Origin: a virus
Reading direction: 5' to 3' (one strand)
DNA: 49,068 bases
IMG/VR virus record: IMGVR_UViG_3300046170_000210
Location: 1-49,068 of that record
The translations under genes were made by a program, and so were the position numbers. This document shows positions 34,801 to 44,541 of the stretch, piece after piece. The notes below the pieces were generated by a model, which was given only the letters and a program-made list of their open reading frames with translations, searched no databases and had not been told where the DNA came from. Every line of letters begins with the position of its first letter. Position 1 is the first letter of the stretch.

Positions 34801-37800
34801 TCAGAGACTTAGTTTTAACCTCAGTGTATGATTGAGATTCATTGTTATTATATGCACCACCGATCTCAATCTTAGAAATATTTCCAAGAGGAGTGTCGGG
34901 AGTAGATCCGATAAAGATATTACTATTAAGGGATTTAGTGCCTATCTTAACATATTGTTCTCCTTCAGTTTGATTACCAATTTCAATATTCTGTACCGAA
35001 CCAGCAATTTTGAGACCACTACCATTAGCAACACCAACAAAGGTGCTATCCATTAAGAAGTTAAATGTGCCTGAAGTAATATCAGTTCTGATTTCAGCAG
35101 TGTTAGTGCCACCACCACCATGAACTTCAATATCCTGTTGGAATCTAGCATCGTCAGTGAATCTAGATGTGCCATCAACAACTAATGCTCTGTCTAGTTC
35201 AGCATCAGTTACATTAATACCGACACGACCACTGTTTGTAGTTGCAACTCTAAGTGTTGCTTCATTTGCTGGTGTTGCACTATCACCACCAACTAAGAGT
35301 GCATAATCAGAAGTTGTTTCTGTTCTATTGGCAAATGCAGCATTGTCTAAGTAATCAGAAATAATCTTACCACTGATGAATGCATTACCAACAACATCAA
35401 GGTTTGCACGAGGAGCAGTTGCAACATCAACAAATGCAGTCTTATATGCATCATGTTCAGATCTTGCGACTGTGTTAATACCAAGTTTGTAGTTACCAAT
35501 CTCTTCAGTATCAGTTCTAATTGTTTCAGCACCAAGAACTCCAAATTCTTTCCAGGAAGAATTAGAGAACTCTAGTCTTACATCATTTCCAAGTGCAACT
35601 TCATCACCCCATAGGCGTGGGTTATCATTAGCAACATTAGATCTATTCTCAATGAGAGCAATCTGACATGTATTGGCAGTAGATGTAAATCCATTACCGA
35701 TGATTTGCCACAGACCATTAAATCCAGGATCACTAAAGTTACTAATTCTAATTTGTGATCCGCTAGTAATACCAAGTTGTTGGTTGCTTAGATTGTTACC
35801 CCAGGTAATGGTGATGACAGTGCTACCATTCATTGTGAAGTGAAGGATATTTGCTGTTGCAATTTCACCAAAGAAGTTAGCATAAATCCAACCTAATGAT
35901 CCGGAACCACCAACTTCAGATCCCTTAAGAAGGATATCTCCAGCTAATGGAACTATAGATCCATACAATACATTTTGAGTAGCATCAAGTGTAGTTCCAA
36001 GACCTGTGTTATACAAAGGACTTTGATTGGGTGTGATATTTGACCCAAGGCTTCCAACTACATGATTTTGAATCTTATAACCTTGTGCAGCACCATTTGA
36101 ACCACGTGGATTAAACTGGAATACAGAAGCAGCAACTCGGTTTCTTGCAATTACAATATCACCAAAAGTATCTTGATTGAGGAACTGATTAGTCTTATCA
36201 AGTGATGCGTCATCGCCATCACTAGGTGATACATTAGAAACTACAGTAAATGCATATTCTCTAACTCTACCCAGAACATTAATAGTCACAGGAGAATTAA
36301 ATGTACTCATGCGATCCTGTTGATCACCACCATTAATAGTGATGTACTCATTGAATGTTACAGGAGTATCAAAAGTAGTAACAAGACTACCGATATCTTC
36401 AGTATCATCTTCAGAATCAACTAACTGTGCAGATTCTAGGAACTCTTCCTCACCTGTGATAGCATCAATCTTACGGTTACCAATGTATAGGTCACCATTA
36501 GAGTTCAGACCAGTGTAGAATACTAAACCACCATCTTGCTTCTTAGACTGTGCATAGAAGTCTTGAGTTGGTGTTAGAACGATCTCCTGACGGGCAGGAA
36601 GACCGGTTGAATAGTTACCAGGACCGAATCCAAGGTACTCAAAGGTATGGTTACCTGCACGAGCAATAGAAGGTCTTCTAAGTTCAACATAGAGACGCAT
36701 ATCCGACATTACAGTGCTGTCACCAGCAATAGGAATGCGACGATCTTCAGATCCAGATGCAGCATTACCCTTCTGCGCTCTCAATCTGTTGTCAATATTA
36801 GAATTGACTTGGGTGTAAGTATTTTGTATAAGTGCTTGCTGAGTCGTAAAGTCAATCATTGCTTCACGAGTCATTGAACCCTTGAAGTCATTAACTCTTA
36901 CAAGACCGTGAGTATAGTTATCTGCAGCAGAGTATGTTGCAGGAACATCAAGTTGGGTGTTATCTAACTGCTTAAACCAAAGAGGATCATTCTTATAGTT
37001 CAGTGGATACAGTTTGCTGATTGGTTGAGAGAACTTAAAGTTACGGAAGTTACCTTGGTTACCAGCACCAGTTGGGAATGGAGAGATGTTACCACGAACA
37101 GCAGTTAGATAGTAGATACCATCTTGCTGACCGTAAATACGACGCTGAATTTCTTCAACATCAAAGATATAGAAGGTATCATCAAGTTCCCCAGTATCGG
37201 TTACAGAATCTACGTAGAACTGAACGTTTGCATCGTCAGTAATGATATCACCAGGAGTGATAGTATAAACTTTAGATCCAAGTTGTCTATAGTAGTATTC
37301 TGGATAGTCCTTACGAATAAGATCCTTAATGTATAGTGACTTACCGAAGTCTTCATCAGTCAGTAGGTCAGCAAATACTGCACCTTGAGCAAATCGGATA
37401 TTTTCAAAAGCAGAATAGTCAATCTTACCAGAAATACCCTTAAGGATTAAATACCAGTCACTTGTATTTGGAACATTGAGTACCGCATGTACAAATGCAT
37501 AACCTGAAGAATTACCATACCAATCAACTCTATTTGTGGAATTTGATTGAGTCTTATTAGCAACGAAAGAACCACCCTGAGGTGAAGTAACCTTAACTGT
37601 GGTAAACGTCTCATTCAACAATCCAACGTTTGTAATACCTAAGTCAAATACAGTCAGTTCTAATAGTTCGTCACCACTTTGTGTATCATTAAAGTATCTA
37701 CCAGACTGAATAGTCATTGAGACATAATTAGAAGTCTCAATACTCTTAGCGTACTGAGTTGTACCTACAACATCTCTCTTGTATGGATCATATGCAGTCT

Positions 37801-40800
37801 CTTCATTTAGATTATTACTAAGGAAATCTGCCTTAGTGAAACCAATAACTTCATTTGCTTGTACTGGGTTGAAGAACCTTGCTTTTGTTACAGAACCAGA
37901 TACTGGTTTAAGTACAAGTTTTTGTGGCAGAAGTTTTCTAGTTTCATCCTTACGAACTTTAATAGAGAATCCATTAATAGGATCACGAACTGCTTGTAAG
38001 TAATCAGGAATAACATAACGAAGACGATAGATACGATCATCTTTATCTCTTTCATCCTTGATCCTTTCAAACCAAGCATCGTTAGTCTTATCTTGACCAG
38101 AGATATCGCTATAAGTATTCTCATGCAGTCTAGTCAAGATACTTTCATCATACCTAGGATCATTAACATTAGAAGAATGATCCTCAACCTGCATATACCA
38201 CTTACCATAAATTGCTGGTGTAGTATTTGGATTTAAATATGACGGATCATATTTTACAGGTGATTCACGCTTATCTGCAAATGTTGAGAAGTCGTAAGAA
38301 CCAGTCTGGAATGTAATTGCATTAATATCAGCAATTGCATCTGACTTTGTTGCGTGAATAGTGAAAGTTTTTTCAGTTTGATATCTTGCCCAGAAGAATT
38401 TATCTCCACGAATTCTACCATTACTATCAGAGATAGAACTATCTCCAGCATAGTTAGAACCTACAAGAGGAACACTTCCACCTTCATTTGCTCTAAAGAA
38501 TACCTGATGACCAGAAATATCTGCAAAAGGAACATCAAAGATATGTGGTACATCAGTACGAATCTTAGAGTTAGTATTTGCCTCTAGGATACAATTGTAC
38601 TGATGCAAATCATAATTATCATCTAATACAAATTGATATACATCAATTTCAATATCAGGATCAATAGACTCTACTTCAGCAGAGTGAATATAGATACCTG
38701 CTGCAGCATTTTCTTTGCTGTTTGCAAGCATAATTTTTGTTTGATCTGTTCCGTTAAAGACTGAAGTTCCTTCATAAGGTTCGGGTTTTGTCTTTCTTGC
38801 AGGAGCAATTACATAATACTCTTCGTTGGTTTCAAAACCATTTGGAAGTCTAATCTTTCTCTTATCAACATCAACATAAGAGTTGGTTACGCTATCATAA
38901 CGAGGACGTGGAACCAATCTAATTGGTGTGCCAGTTTCTAGGTTATGTGGGTTGGCACCAGCACCTGTTCTAAGAGTCCAAGTTGTTGCTCTAGAAGCAA
39001 GTTGTGTGGTAAGTTGAGAAGGTTCTACTCTAGGAATAGTATTCAGACCGGTCTGAATAATCGTTGAGATATTAGTAAAGAACTGACGAATAGCAGAAGC
39101 TTGATCAGCACACTCTGGATAAGAGGTATGTTGAGTAATGGTATCGTCAACAGTTGGTGAGAACTCAGATGTATATACGCCTGAAGTTAAAGTGAAGTAT
39201 AGGTAGGAGTTTGTGGTGGTTGCGTTTGCATTTACCGATGGACCAAATGCAAGTCCGAGTGGAGACTCAACTCTATCAACTGACTGTAAGTATCCAGGAT
39301 TTGCAATTGTATTATTAACAATCTGGAACAGAGTAGTAACAGCAGATGCTACATTCTGACAAGATCCGTTAGATACAGTTCTAAGAACAGATGAAAGTGA
39401 TGTTGGCGTTAATACTGCATTCTGAACAATAGTAAAGAGTGTAGTAATAGTCGTTCTAGCATCCTCACATGATCCAACAGATAAAGTTCTTGCAACATTA
39501 GCAAGAGAAGATGGTGTACTGATAGCAACAGTAACTAGATCAGTGAATGTTGTCAGAGCTGATTTAACATCATTACATGAAGCATTAGATAGAGTACGGG
39601 TAATACCATATAGTAAATTACCAGAGGTAATGGTATTAGTAAGAACTTGAATCAACGTGGTGATCGTAGCTGCTTGTGAAGCACAAACAGGTGATCCATC
39701 AGCAGTAATCGTTAAGTCTTTAGATTGAGTTAATGTTGTATGACCACCGATGGTTACATCTTCGTTTCTCATGACCTCAATCATAAGAGCACGTGCTTCA
39801 GTAAACGCGAAAATTGTTTCGTTTACAGATCCTGAAGCATGTCCCCCAGTAGCATAGAAGTTAGCAGCATCCCATACTCTATCATTACCACCATATGCTA
39901 AGTTATGGGAAACAACTTCTACAACGTCCTTAATGTCATCAAGACAATCATCAGTTGTATATCCAGTAGGAGATGTATATGTTGGGAAGTTTGCTAACAT
40001 TCTACCCAAAGCAATCTCAGAAATAAAGTCTTTGTTTGCTAGGATTAAGTTTCTTGCATCTGCAGACTTATTATCTACAGGTGTAGGAGCATCAACTGTA
40101 ATAGTTGTATCTTTTGTCTGAGTTAAACCATGACTACCAATAAGGAGCATGGTTTCATTTCTCATTGCTTGGACCATCAGGTCTCTAGCATATTCAAAAC
40201 ATTGAATTGTTTGTGTTTCTTCGCCTGCTACATGAGCACCCTGAACATATAGATTAGCAGTATCCCATACACGATCATTGCCACCAAATGCTAAGTTATA
40301 AGAAACTTCTTCAACGAAATCAGAAATATCATCAATACAATCTTGAGAATTTCCTGACGGACTAACAAATCCAGGATTTTCTGCAAGCATTCTTTCGTAT
40401 GCTTCAGAAGCAATCAATGCCTGATTGGAAATGATTAAGTTGCGAGCATCACCATTACGATCAATTACTGGATCTGGTGTGTTGTATGTAATTGATGTAT
40501 CATAGGTTTGAGTTAAACCATGCGATCCGATAGAGAGAACTTTTTGGTTTCTCATTACCTGAGCAGCCATTTCTTTTGCTTGCTCAAATGCATGATTTGT
40601 CTCTGCCTCTTCACCTACTACGTGAGCACCTTTAACATAAGAGTATGCTGCGTCCCATGTCTTATCGTTACCACCATATGCTAAGTTATCAGCGACTGCT
40701 TCTAGCAGATCTCTAACATCATCAACACAATCGGCAGAAGTATAACCAGAACCATACGTATGGGCAGGGTACACATTCATCATTCTTGCTACTGCTTCTT

Positions 40801-43753
40801 CAGCAATAAGTTCTTTGTTAGCAAGAATTAGATTACGAGCATCGCCATAACGATCTTTTACTAGTTCAGGTGCTTCATATGTAATAGTAGTATCTTTCTG
40901 TTGTGCTAAACCATGAGCTCCGAAGATGAATACATCTTCATTACGCATGACTTGGATGCACATATCTCTAGCATATGTGAATGCTTTGATAGTCTCATCT
41001 TCTTCACCAGCAACATGAGCACCGGTTTCATATAAGTATGCTGCATCATAAGTAACAGCATTACCACCAAAGGCGGTATTTTCTGCAACTGCTTCAATTA
41101 CATCAATAATATCATCCTTACAATCCTGTGGATTACCTGTAGGAGTAACAAATCCAGGGAAGTCAAGGACCATACGATCATATGCTTCAGCAGCAATGAA
41201 TGCTTTATTGAGAAGGATTAAATCTTTCGCATCTCCATAACGATCAGATACCAGTTTCTTCTCACTGTATACTGCTTTTTGACCCAACTCAATCGTAGTT
41301 GCATCAATAACACGCTTAACATAGGTGTTATCTGGGATGGCAGGAGCATTAGGACGTGAAGCTCCAGCATTTAACTTACCATCAGTAAACTCAGAAGGAT
41401 CGTAATCTGCAACGATCATACCCTGAGAAATACCAGAAGTATCACCAATGTCTACAATAGAAGATGCTGCTGTAGTAGAAGCACCTTGACGCAGATATGC
41501 GAAATTACGCATTGCTGCAATTGCTAAATCTCTTGCGTAGTTATATCCCTCTAAAGTTTCTGATAGTTCTCCGGTGATATAAGAAAGATTATTTCCAACA
41601 TAATAAGACTCTGCTGCCTGAATGGTATTAATATTACCACCAAGACGGAGATCTTGTACCGTAGCATCAATTAGATATCCGATATCGCGACGACACTTCT
41701 CAATACTAATACCAGATTTAACTACGAGACTTGGATACTTTCCAGTAATATATCCATATGCTTCAGCAGCAATGAAGCTCTTATTTTCTTCAATTCTATC
41801 TGCTGCATCAAGATCCTTATTATTAAGTACAAGACTACTAGGATTAAGGATAGATGCAGTTGCAGTAAATTTTCTAAATCCATTTGGTGATAACGTAGCA
41901 TCAAAGATGTTACTAGCACCAGCACTTCTTGGAGTTAATTTTACATATAATTTTTCATTACTTCTTGCACCAATTCTAAATCCATCAATTGATGCTGCAG
42001 GTCTCTTAGCAGGATCATATGCTTCATCATCACCAAAGTAAATTTTACTGTGATTATTAGGATCATTAGATGCTTTTACATCAATGGTGTAATAAGCATT
42101 CTTCTTGGTATTTCCTTGTGTCTCAGGGATAGTTTTTGGAGGAACAATATCCGTGATGTAACCACCCTTATCTTGATTAAAGGCAAATCCTTTGAAACCA
42201 ATAGCGTGAAGTGATGTGTTACCGAAGTTAGAGTTAGAGTTGGTGATAGACATATCACCACCACTTTCCATCAGGAAGTGATCAGCAAAACCAACAGCGA
42301 AGATAGAAACGTTCTGAATGAATGCGTCATCTGATGCACGAACGTGGAAGTTTCTCCAGTCATCCTTCCAATATGCATCACCTTTGGTGTGATATGGAAC
42401 AGTAGCAAATGCATCAGTTAGTGATGCCTGATTAAACGTGTTAGAATACTCATCATAACGAATGAATGCTCTATCATCTTTCTGCAATGAAACGCCCGTA
42501 TACTGAGCGATAACCATTGATTTGAATCCAGTCGCCTTTAGACCGTTTGCCCAGATTCCGCAAATACCCCAGGTAGAGCGAATAGAGCAGTTAAAGACAT
42601 ACGGAGACGCGGATTCAACAGAATCAACTTCCGCTTTAACTACAGCGTTTGCACTCAATCCACTTTGAGCCGTATATACTGTTCCACTAACTAAACTTAT
42701 ACTAGTTCCAAGAGCTGCAACAGTTCCAGGAATTTTATAGGTGAACTTTCTACCATCTACTAGATCAATATCTTCTACGGGGAAAGTACCGTTTAATTGA
42801 TCATCCAACCCATTGTTTTCAATAGAAACAAACTGGTTCTTGAAATAACCATGGTTTACTTTAGTGGTAATATTAACACTAATTGTTCCTGCAGGAGAGG
42901 AATCTACACACTCAATGCTCTCAATAGAGCGAATGTCTGATAGAGGACCAACAATTCTGGTTTCTTGAATTCTTTCAGTGAATTCACCAGGATCGTCAAT
43001 TGTTGGTTGATACTGAGAAAATGCCTTAGCAATCTTCTGATAGTATAGACCTAATTCTTCTTTGTCTGCATATTCAAATACAGTTAGTTTGTGGTGAGAA
43101 TAGTTAGGAATTGCTAACTGATCCCAATATCCATTCTGATAATATACCTTACCAACACCTTCGTTCTTATTGTAGAGAGGGGAAGAAGGTTCTAGATCAC
43201 CATCTTTGATGGTAAATTGCCAGAAATAACATGCACCAGTTACATTGAAGATAGCAGAACGCTTCTCTAATCTATCTGCAGGATCTGGAACATATAAAGG
43301 ACGTACAACAGTTCTACGAAGGTCATAACCTACGAGAGATGAACCCCTAGGTAGAATTGCACCACCTTCGGTGTTATTAAATCTATAAAGAATATTATTT
43401 GGATCTGAGATGTCAAGATTGGAGTTATCTTCCCACTCATTTAATGATTGATTGAAAGCAAATGCATCAATACCTGTAGTTCCAACAATACCAGGACGGT
43501 TATCAATATAATGATTACCAGGCATCAACATGATCGTGAACTGGTCAAAACGATCATTATCGGGACCAGGAAGGTATGAATACCTCGCAATTTCTAAGAA
43601 TGCTCTCTGAATAGACTTAAATGGTCTAATTGGGGAATTTCCCCTGTTGTTCAACTCATCCGAAGCATTGAAATCATCGGGGGAGACATACAAATACTTA
43701 CCAGTTTTACTACTAATAAGATTGTCAAGTCTAGTCAAAGCCATATTACTCAA
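31883..43753 (-). CDS. Giant tail-fibre/structural protein, 3,956 aa
   Basis: The N-terminus (LTRLDNLISSKTGKYLYVSP, then RPFKSIQRAFLEIARYSYLP) matches the large fibre proteins found in T4-like cyanophages. It is followed by a beta-helix-like region (GGAILPRGSSLVGYDLRRTV; ACYFWQFTIKDG), five tandem repeats of about 130 residues (about 640-1,354), four short Cys-anchored repeats (about 1,354-1,498), and a long beta-rich fibre shaft. The C-terminus ends SVTGWWLKEV. Preceded by a perfect late promoter. No frame break across 11.9 kb. Likely long tail fibre or whisker-like fibre; attachment or receptor binding is inferred. Confidence 0.85.
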   Translation of the reverse strand: MSNMALTRLDNLISSKTGKYLYVSPDDFNASDELNNRGNSPIRPFKSIQRAFLEIARYSYLPGPDNDRFDQFTIMLMPGNHYIDNRPGIVGTTGIDAFAFNQSLNEWEDNSNLDISDPNNILYRFNNTEGGAILPRGSSLVGYDLRRTVVRPLYVPDPADRLEKRSAIFNVTGACYFWQFTIKDGDLEPSSPLYNKNEGVGKVYYQNGYWDQLAIPNYSHHKLTVFEYADKEELGLYYQKIAKAFSQYQPTIDDPGEFTERIQETRIVGPLSDIRSIESIECVDSSPAGTISVNITTKVNHGYFKNQFVSIENNGLDDQLNGTFPVEDIDLVDGRKFTYKIPGTVAALGTSISLVSGTVYTAQSGLSANAVVKAEVDSVESASPYVFNCSIRSTWGICGIWANGLKATGFKSMVIAQYTGVSLQKDDRAFIRYDEYSNTFNQASLTDAFATVPYHTKGDAYWKDDWRNFHVRASDDAFIQNVSIFAVGFADHFLMESGGDMSITNSNSNFGNTSLHAIGFKGFAFNQDKGGYITDIVPPKTIPETQGNTKKNAYYTIDVKASNDPNNHSKIYFGDDEAYDPAKRPAASIDGFRIGARSNEKLYVKLTPRSAGASNIFDATLSPNGFRKFTATASILNPSSLVLNNKDLDAADRIEENKSFIAAEAYGYITGKYPSLVVKSGISIEKCRRDIGYLIDATVQDLRLGGNINTIQAAESYYVGNNLSYITGELSETLEGYNYARDLAIAAMRNFAYLRQGASTTAASSIVDIGDTSGISQGMIVADYDPSEFTDGKLNAGASRPNAPAIPDNTYVKRVIDATTIELGQKAVYSEKKLVSDRYGDAKDLILLNKAFIAAEAYDRMVLDFPGFVTPTGNPQDCKDDIIDVIEAVAENTAFGGNAVTYDAAYLYETGAHVAGEEDETIKAFTYARDMCIQVMRNEDVFIFGAHGLAQQKDTTITYEAPELVKDRYGDARNLILANKELIAEEAVARMMNVYPAHTYGSGYTSADCVDDVRDLLEAVADNLAYGGNDKTWDAAYSYVKGAHVVGEEAETNHAFEQAKEMAAQVMRNQKVLSIGSHGLTQTYDTSITYNTPDPVIDRNGDARNLIISNQALIASEAYERMLAENPGFVSPSGNSQDCIDDISDFVEEVSYNLAFGGNDRVWDTANLYVQGAHVAGEETQTIQCFEYARDLMVQAMRNETMLLIGSHGLTQTKDTTITVDAPTPVDNKSADARNLILANKDFISEIALGRMLANFPTYTSPTGYTTDDCLDDIKDVVEVVSHNLAYGGNDRVWDAANFYATGGHASGSVNETIFAFTEARALMIEVMRNEDVTIGGHTTLTQSKDLTITADGSPVCASQAATITTLIQVLTNTITSGNLLYGITRTLSNASCNDVKSALTTFTDLVTVAISTPSSLANVARTLSVGSCEDARTTITTLFTIVQNAVLTPTSLSSVLRTVSNGSCQNVASAVTTLFQIVNNTIANPGYLQSVDRVESPLGLAFGPSVNANATTTNSYLYFTLTSGVYTSEFSPTVDDTITQHTSYPECADQASAIRQFFTNISTIIQTGLNTIPRVEPSQLTTQLASRATTWTLRTGAGANPHNLETGTPIRLVPRPRYDSVTNSYVDVDKRKIRLPNGFETNEEYYVIAPARKTKPEPYEGTSVFNGTDQTKIMLANSKENAAAGIYIHSAEVESIDPDIEIDVYQFVLDDNYDLHQYNCILEANTNSKIRTDVPHIFDVPFADISGHQVFFRANEGGSVPLVGSNYAGDSSISDSNGRIRGDKFFWARYQTEKTFTIHATKSDAIADINAITFQTGSYDFSTFADKRESPVKYDPSYLNPNTTPAIYGKWYMQVEDHSSNVNDPRYDESILTRLHENTYSDISGQDKTNDAWFERIKDERDKDDRIYRLRYVIPDYLQAVRDPINGFSIKVRKDETRKLLPQKLVLKPVSGSVTKARFFNPVQANEVIGFTKADFLSNNLNEETAYDPYKRDVVGTTQYAKSIETSNYVSMTIQSGRYFNDTQSGDELLELTVFDLGITNVGLLNETFTTVKVTSPQGGSFVANKTQSNSTNRVDWYGNSSGYAFVHAVLNVPNTSDWYLILKGISGKIDYSAFENIRFAQGAVFADLLTDEDFGKSLYIKDLIRKDYPEYYYRQLGSKVYTITPGDIITDDANVQFYVDSVTDTGELDDTFYIFDVEEIQRRIYGQQDGIYYLTAVRGNISPFPTGAGNQGNFRNFKFSQPISKLYPLNYKNDPLWFKQLDNTQLDVPATYSAADNYTHGLVRVNDFKGSMTREAMIDFTTQQALIQNTYTQVNSNIDNRLRAQKGNAASGSEDRRIPIAGDSTVMSDMRLYVELRRPSIARAGNHTFEYLGFGPGNYSTGLPARQEIVLTPTQDFYAQSKKQDGGLVFYTGLNSNGDLYIGNRKIDAITGEEEFLESAQLVDSEDDTEDIGSLVTTFDTPVTFNEYITINGGDQQDRMSTFNSPVTINVLGRVREYAFTVVSNVSPSDGDDASLDKTNQFLNQDTFGDIVIARNRVAASVFQFNPRGSNGAAQGYKIQNHVVGSLGSNITPNQSPLYNTGLGTTLDATQNVLYGSIVPLAGDILLKGSEVGGSGSLGWIYANFFGEIATANILHFTMNGSTVITITWGNNLSNQQLGITSGSQIRISNFSDPGFNGLWQIIGNGFTSTANTCQIALIENRSNVANDNPRLWGDEVALGNDVRLEFSNSSWKEFGVLGAETIRTDTEEIGNYKLGINTVARSEHDAYKTAFVDVATAPRANLDVVGNAFISGKIISDYLDNAAFANRTETTSDYALLVGGDSATPANEATLRVATTNSGRVGINVTDAELDRALVVDGTSRFTDDARFQQDIEVHGGGGTNTAEIRTDITSGTFNFLMDSTFVGVANGSGLKIAGSVQNIEIGNQTEGEQYVKIGTKSLNSNIFIGSTPDTPLGNISKIEIGGAYNNNESQSYTEVKTKSLKVNGDLQLGTRRTITDSVRLSTTAGTVSFFSDSGSASSINFGLNASEVNIAGQGGKTTINNQLEVIASAKFNGNMHMCGGLASFAFSASRGQSGTTISAHDDGVIVADLQFNKNIDILNVTRLATTDTGYNQIDSAGSGNWGASSYQDDQSIGLPVLSGNEFYLPLKNKPEKADGNPYFVENDYIIVDSPVITTTGYPEFLKVLELTRINTAPYYIKVERKPFGTFTGQVDTHPDTTPIYKVNVQFDSTWTEQQLDANGPEDNVYLAEFGGDLNVSDYVIVDREDTNSDGTFDQGEILKVLTSLNQEVQKFRISDCGSPDNDVFIVDSTTGDTYIGGTVTIENSINMNGGCSTTDRGTITGNITPVAPSILVDTITNISATDIAKVKLNDTVKFNVGGINADLFGNTRIIEIGTDFIRLNQNIVSTASLTNVVFRVTKNEEFIITNGKEQNTLYFDTCSAALEIGNQIRRIDISRILPGLESAADTVAAYSGSEEDQKIYSYWVDPQTTNANGPVTTLTATANTGAIAGSVYLTVAELGLGSGRFAVDDLVLVGNTSQINAKGTTGTDWEIMKVLVVDSTSNILRCLPAQEGTTANGLSTYPATTTSVVRILKHPMVSSMIDIEERTRDVNGTNTPYASVIIDKGQIVQTKLDYTNFVRITSASDPDGKVFLVNGGLLGKYHTPSMDETLQDGNVTHRNGDLVLNKDFTMFGGNITMKDSVGKTNILRVVNDDGHADHSGSIFFDAGVIGRGNITLFPATCPENVVTDAQSCDPSFKIDTFGNGLVGNTWSVVGSPQESPPKAPKLSVENLGINGADKFVVNQDNSIDAFGINNFYTSSGGRHARYVSTGSDADDKNLKSNITYFVNVTNQDEMILFLPENAQSGDRVEIIEVGGNLTYDTSLVIRASGSQVRVQGDNSGTTIGLGGSTPYNAGELVVQTPNAAFTLIYLGSTDSQGTIVSSSVTGWWLKEV
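39260..39690 (-). repeat. Four tandem 45-residue repeats in giant fibre
   Basis: Units share RTxSxGSCxDvxxAxTT..., e.g. RTLSNASCNDVKSALTTFTD, RTLSVGSCEDARTTITTLFT and RTVSNGSCQNVASAVTTLFQ; period about 135 bases, helical with one conserved Cys. Confidence 0.8.
39690..41830 (-). repeat. Five tandem 130-residue repeats in giant fibre
   Basis: Each unit has ARNLILANKxxIAEEAxxRM, then DCxDDIxDxxEAVxxNLAYG, GNDxxWDAAxxY and a MRNExxxxxGxHGLTQ end. Units begin near 41800, 41220, 40840, 40450 and 40060; the first is degenerate, the others have a period of about 390 bases. Confidence 0.85.
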
Positions 43754-43784
43754 CCGCTGCGGTTACTAAGATCTGATCTCAGAT

Positions 43785-43792
43785 TATTTATA
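43785..43792 (-). promoter_or_regulatory. T4-type late promoter, perfect consensus
   Basis: Minus-strand TATAAATA between tRNA-Asn and the giant fibre ATG, about 35 bases upstream of the start. Confidence 0.75.
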
Positions 43793-43795
43793 CAA

Positions 43796-43867
43796 CTCCC
43801 GAGGCAGGATTTGAACCTGCGACCGAGTGATTAACAGTCACCAGCTCTGCCACTGAGCTACTCGGGA
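43796..43867 (-). tRNA. tRNA-Asn (GTT)
   Basis: Acceptor TCCCGAG/CTCGGGA, D-arm GCTCAGTGGCAGAGC, anticodon loop CTGTTAA, T-arm GCAGG-TTCAAAT-CCTGC. CCA is not encoded. Confidence 0.95.
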
Positions 43868-43872
43868 TTAAA

Positions 43873-43887
43873 GAGGTATTTCACCTC
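43873..43887 (-). terminator. Weak hairpin between oxygenase gene and tRNA-Asn
   Basis: Minus-strand GAGGT-GAAAT-ACCTC followed by TTT; short stem, so read-through into the tRNA is likely. Confidence 0.35.
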
Positions 43888-43893
43888 CAGAAT

Positions 43894-44505
43894 TTAGTCT
43901 TCAATTATAGAATGCAACCATCCTGTAGCAATATACTTAGTTTCGCTTTTAGGTGGATATCCACGATGATAAAAAGTCCAACATGCCGGAAAAATAATCA
44001 TTCTACCAGTCTTAGGTTGAATTTTTGTACCATCAATAAATTCTGTGTAACCATCTTCTACAATATCATTAAGATACCATATAAACGTTAGCAAGCGAAC
44101 ACCAGTATTTTCAATTTGAGACTTATATGTGTGAAAGTCACTATGCCAAGTATATCCTGAATTTGGATTAGTTCTTTGTATTTGATACCCAGTATCTTCC
44201 ATTTTAGTTTGGAAAATTTCAATATCATCTATACCAGTACGTTCTTTAATGATACCACTGTTTACATAGTTTTTTAGATGTTCACTAAGAGTTTCGCAAA
44301 ATATATTATCTTCATATTTCCAATCAGAAAGGGAAGAAATTGTCAAATCAGTGGAATCTTTAATTTCTTTATTAATATAACCATGACCAATATGACCTTC
44401 AAATTTACGCTCGTCTGCTTCAAATTTTTCAATACAGGTTTTACAGAAATGCTCACTTAAAGCATTATCTGCACAGTATATAAATTCGGAATACTGAAAA
44501 GACAT
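43894..44505 (-). CDS. 2OG-Fe(II) oxygenase (P4H-like)
   Basis: 203 residues. Core GYTWHSDFHTYKSQ (HxD), RLLTFIWYLNDIVEDGYTEF, then RMIIFPACWTFYHRGYPP (distal His) and the end TKYIATGWLHS. The spacing fits P4H-like phage hydroxylases. It lies between the tmRNA coding piece and tRNA-Asn, so it belongs to the tRNA-bearing accessory operon. Substrate unknown. Confidence 0.82.
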   Translation of the reverse strand: MSFQYSEFIYCADNALSEHFCKTCIEKFEADERKFEGHIGHGYINKEIKDSTDLTISSLSDWKYEDNIFCETLSEHLKNYVNSGIIKERTGIDDIEIFQTKMEDTGYQIQRTNPNSGYTWHSDFHTYKSQIENTGVRLLTFIWYLNDIVEDGYTEFIDGTKIQPKTGRMIIFPACWTFYHRGYPPKSETKYIATGWLHSIIED

Positions 44506-44517
44506 AGTACAAAGACA

Positions 44518-44541
44518 TAAGAAAGGGGCATCTCACCCCCC
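44518..44541 (-). terminator. Hairpin after tmRNA coding piece
   Basis: Minus-strand GGGGTGAGATGCCCC followed by TTTCTT, directly downstream of the tmRNA coding segment; may end or define its 3' side. Confidence 0.5.

Noticed and set aside
39260-41830. CRISPR-like repeat array
   Set aside because: Repeats are in-frame protein modules of 390 and 135 bases with diverged DNA, not short identical repeats with spacers.
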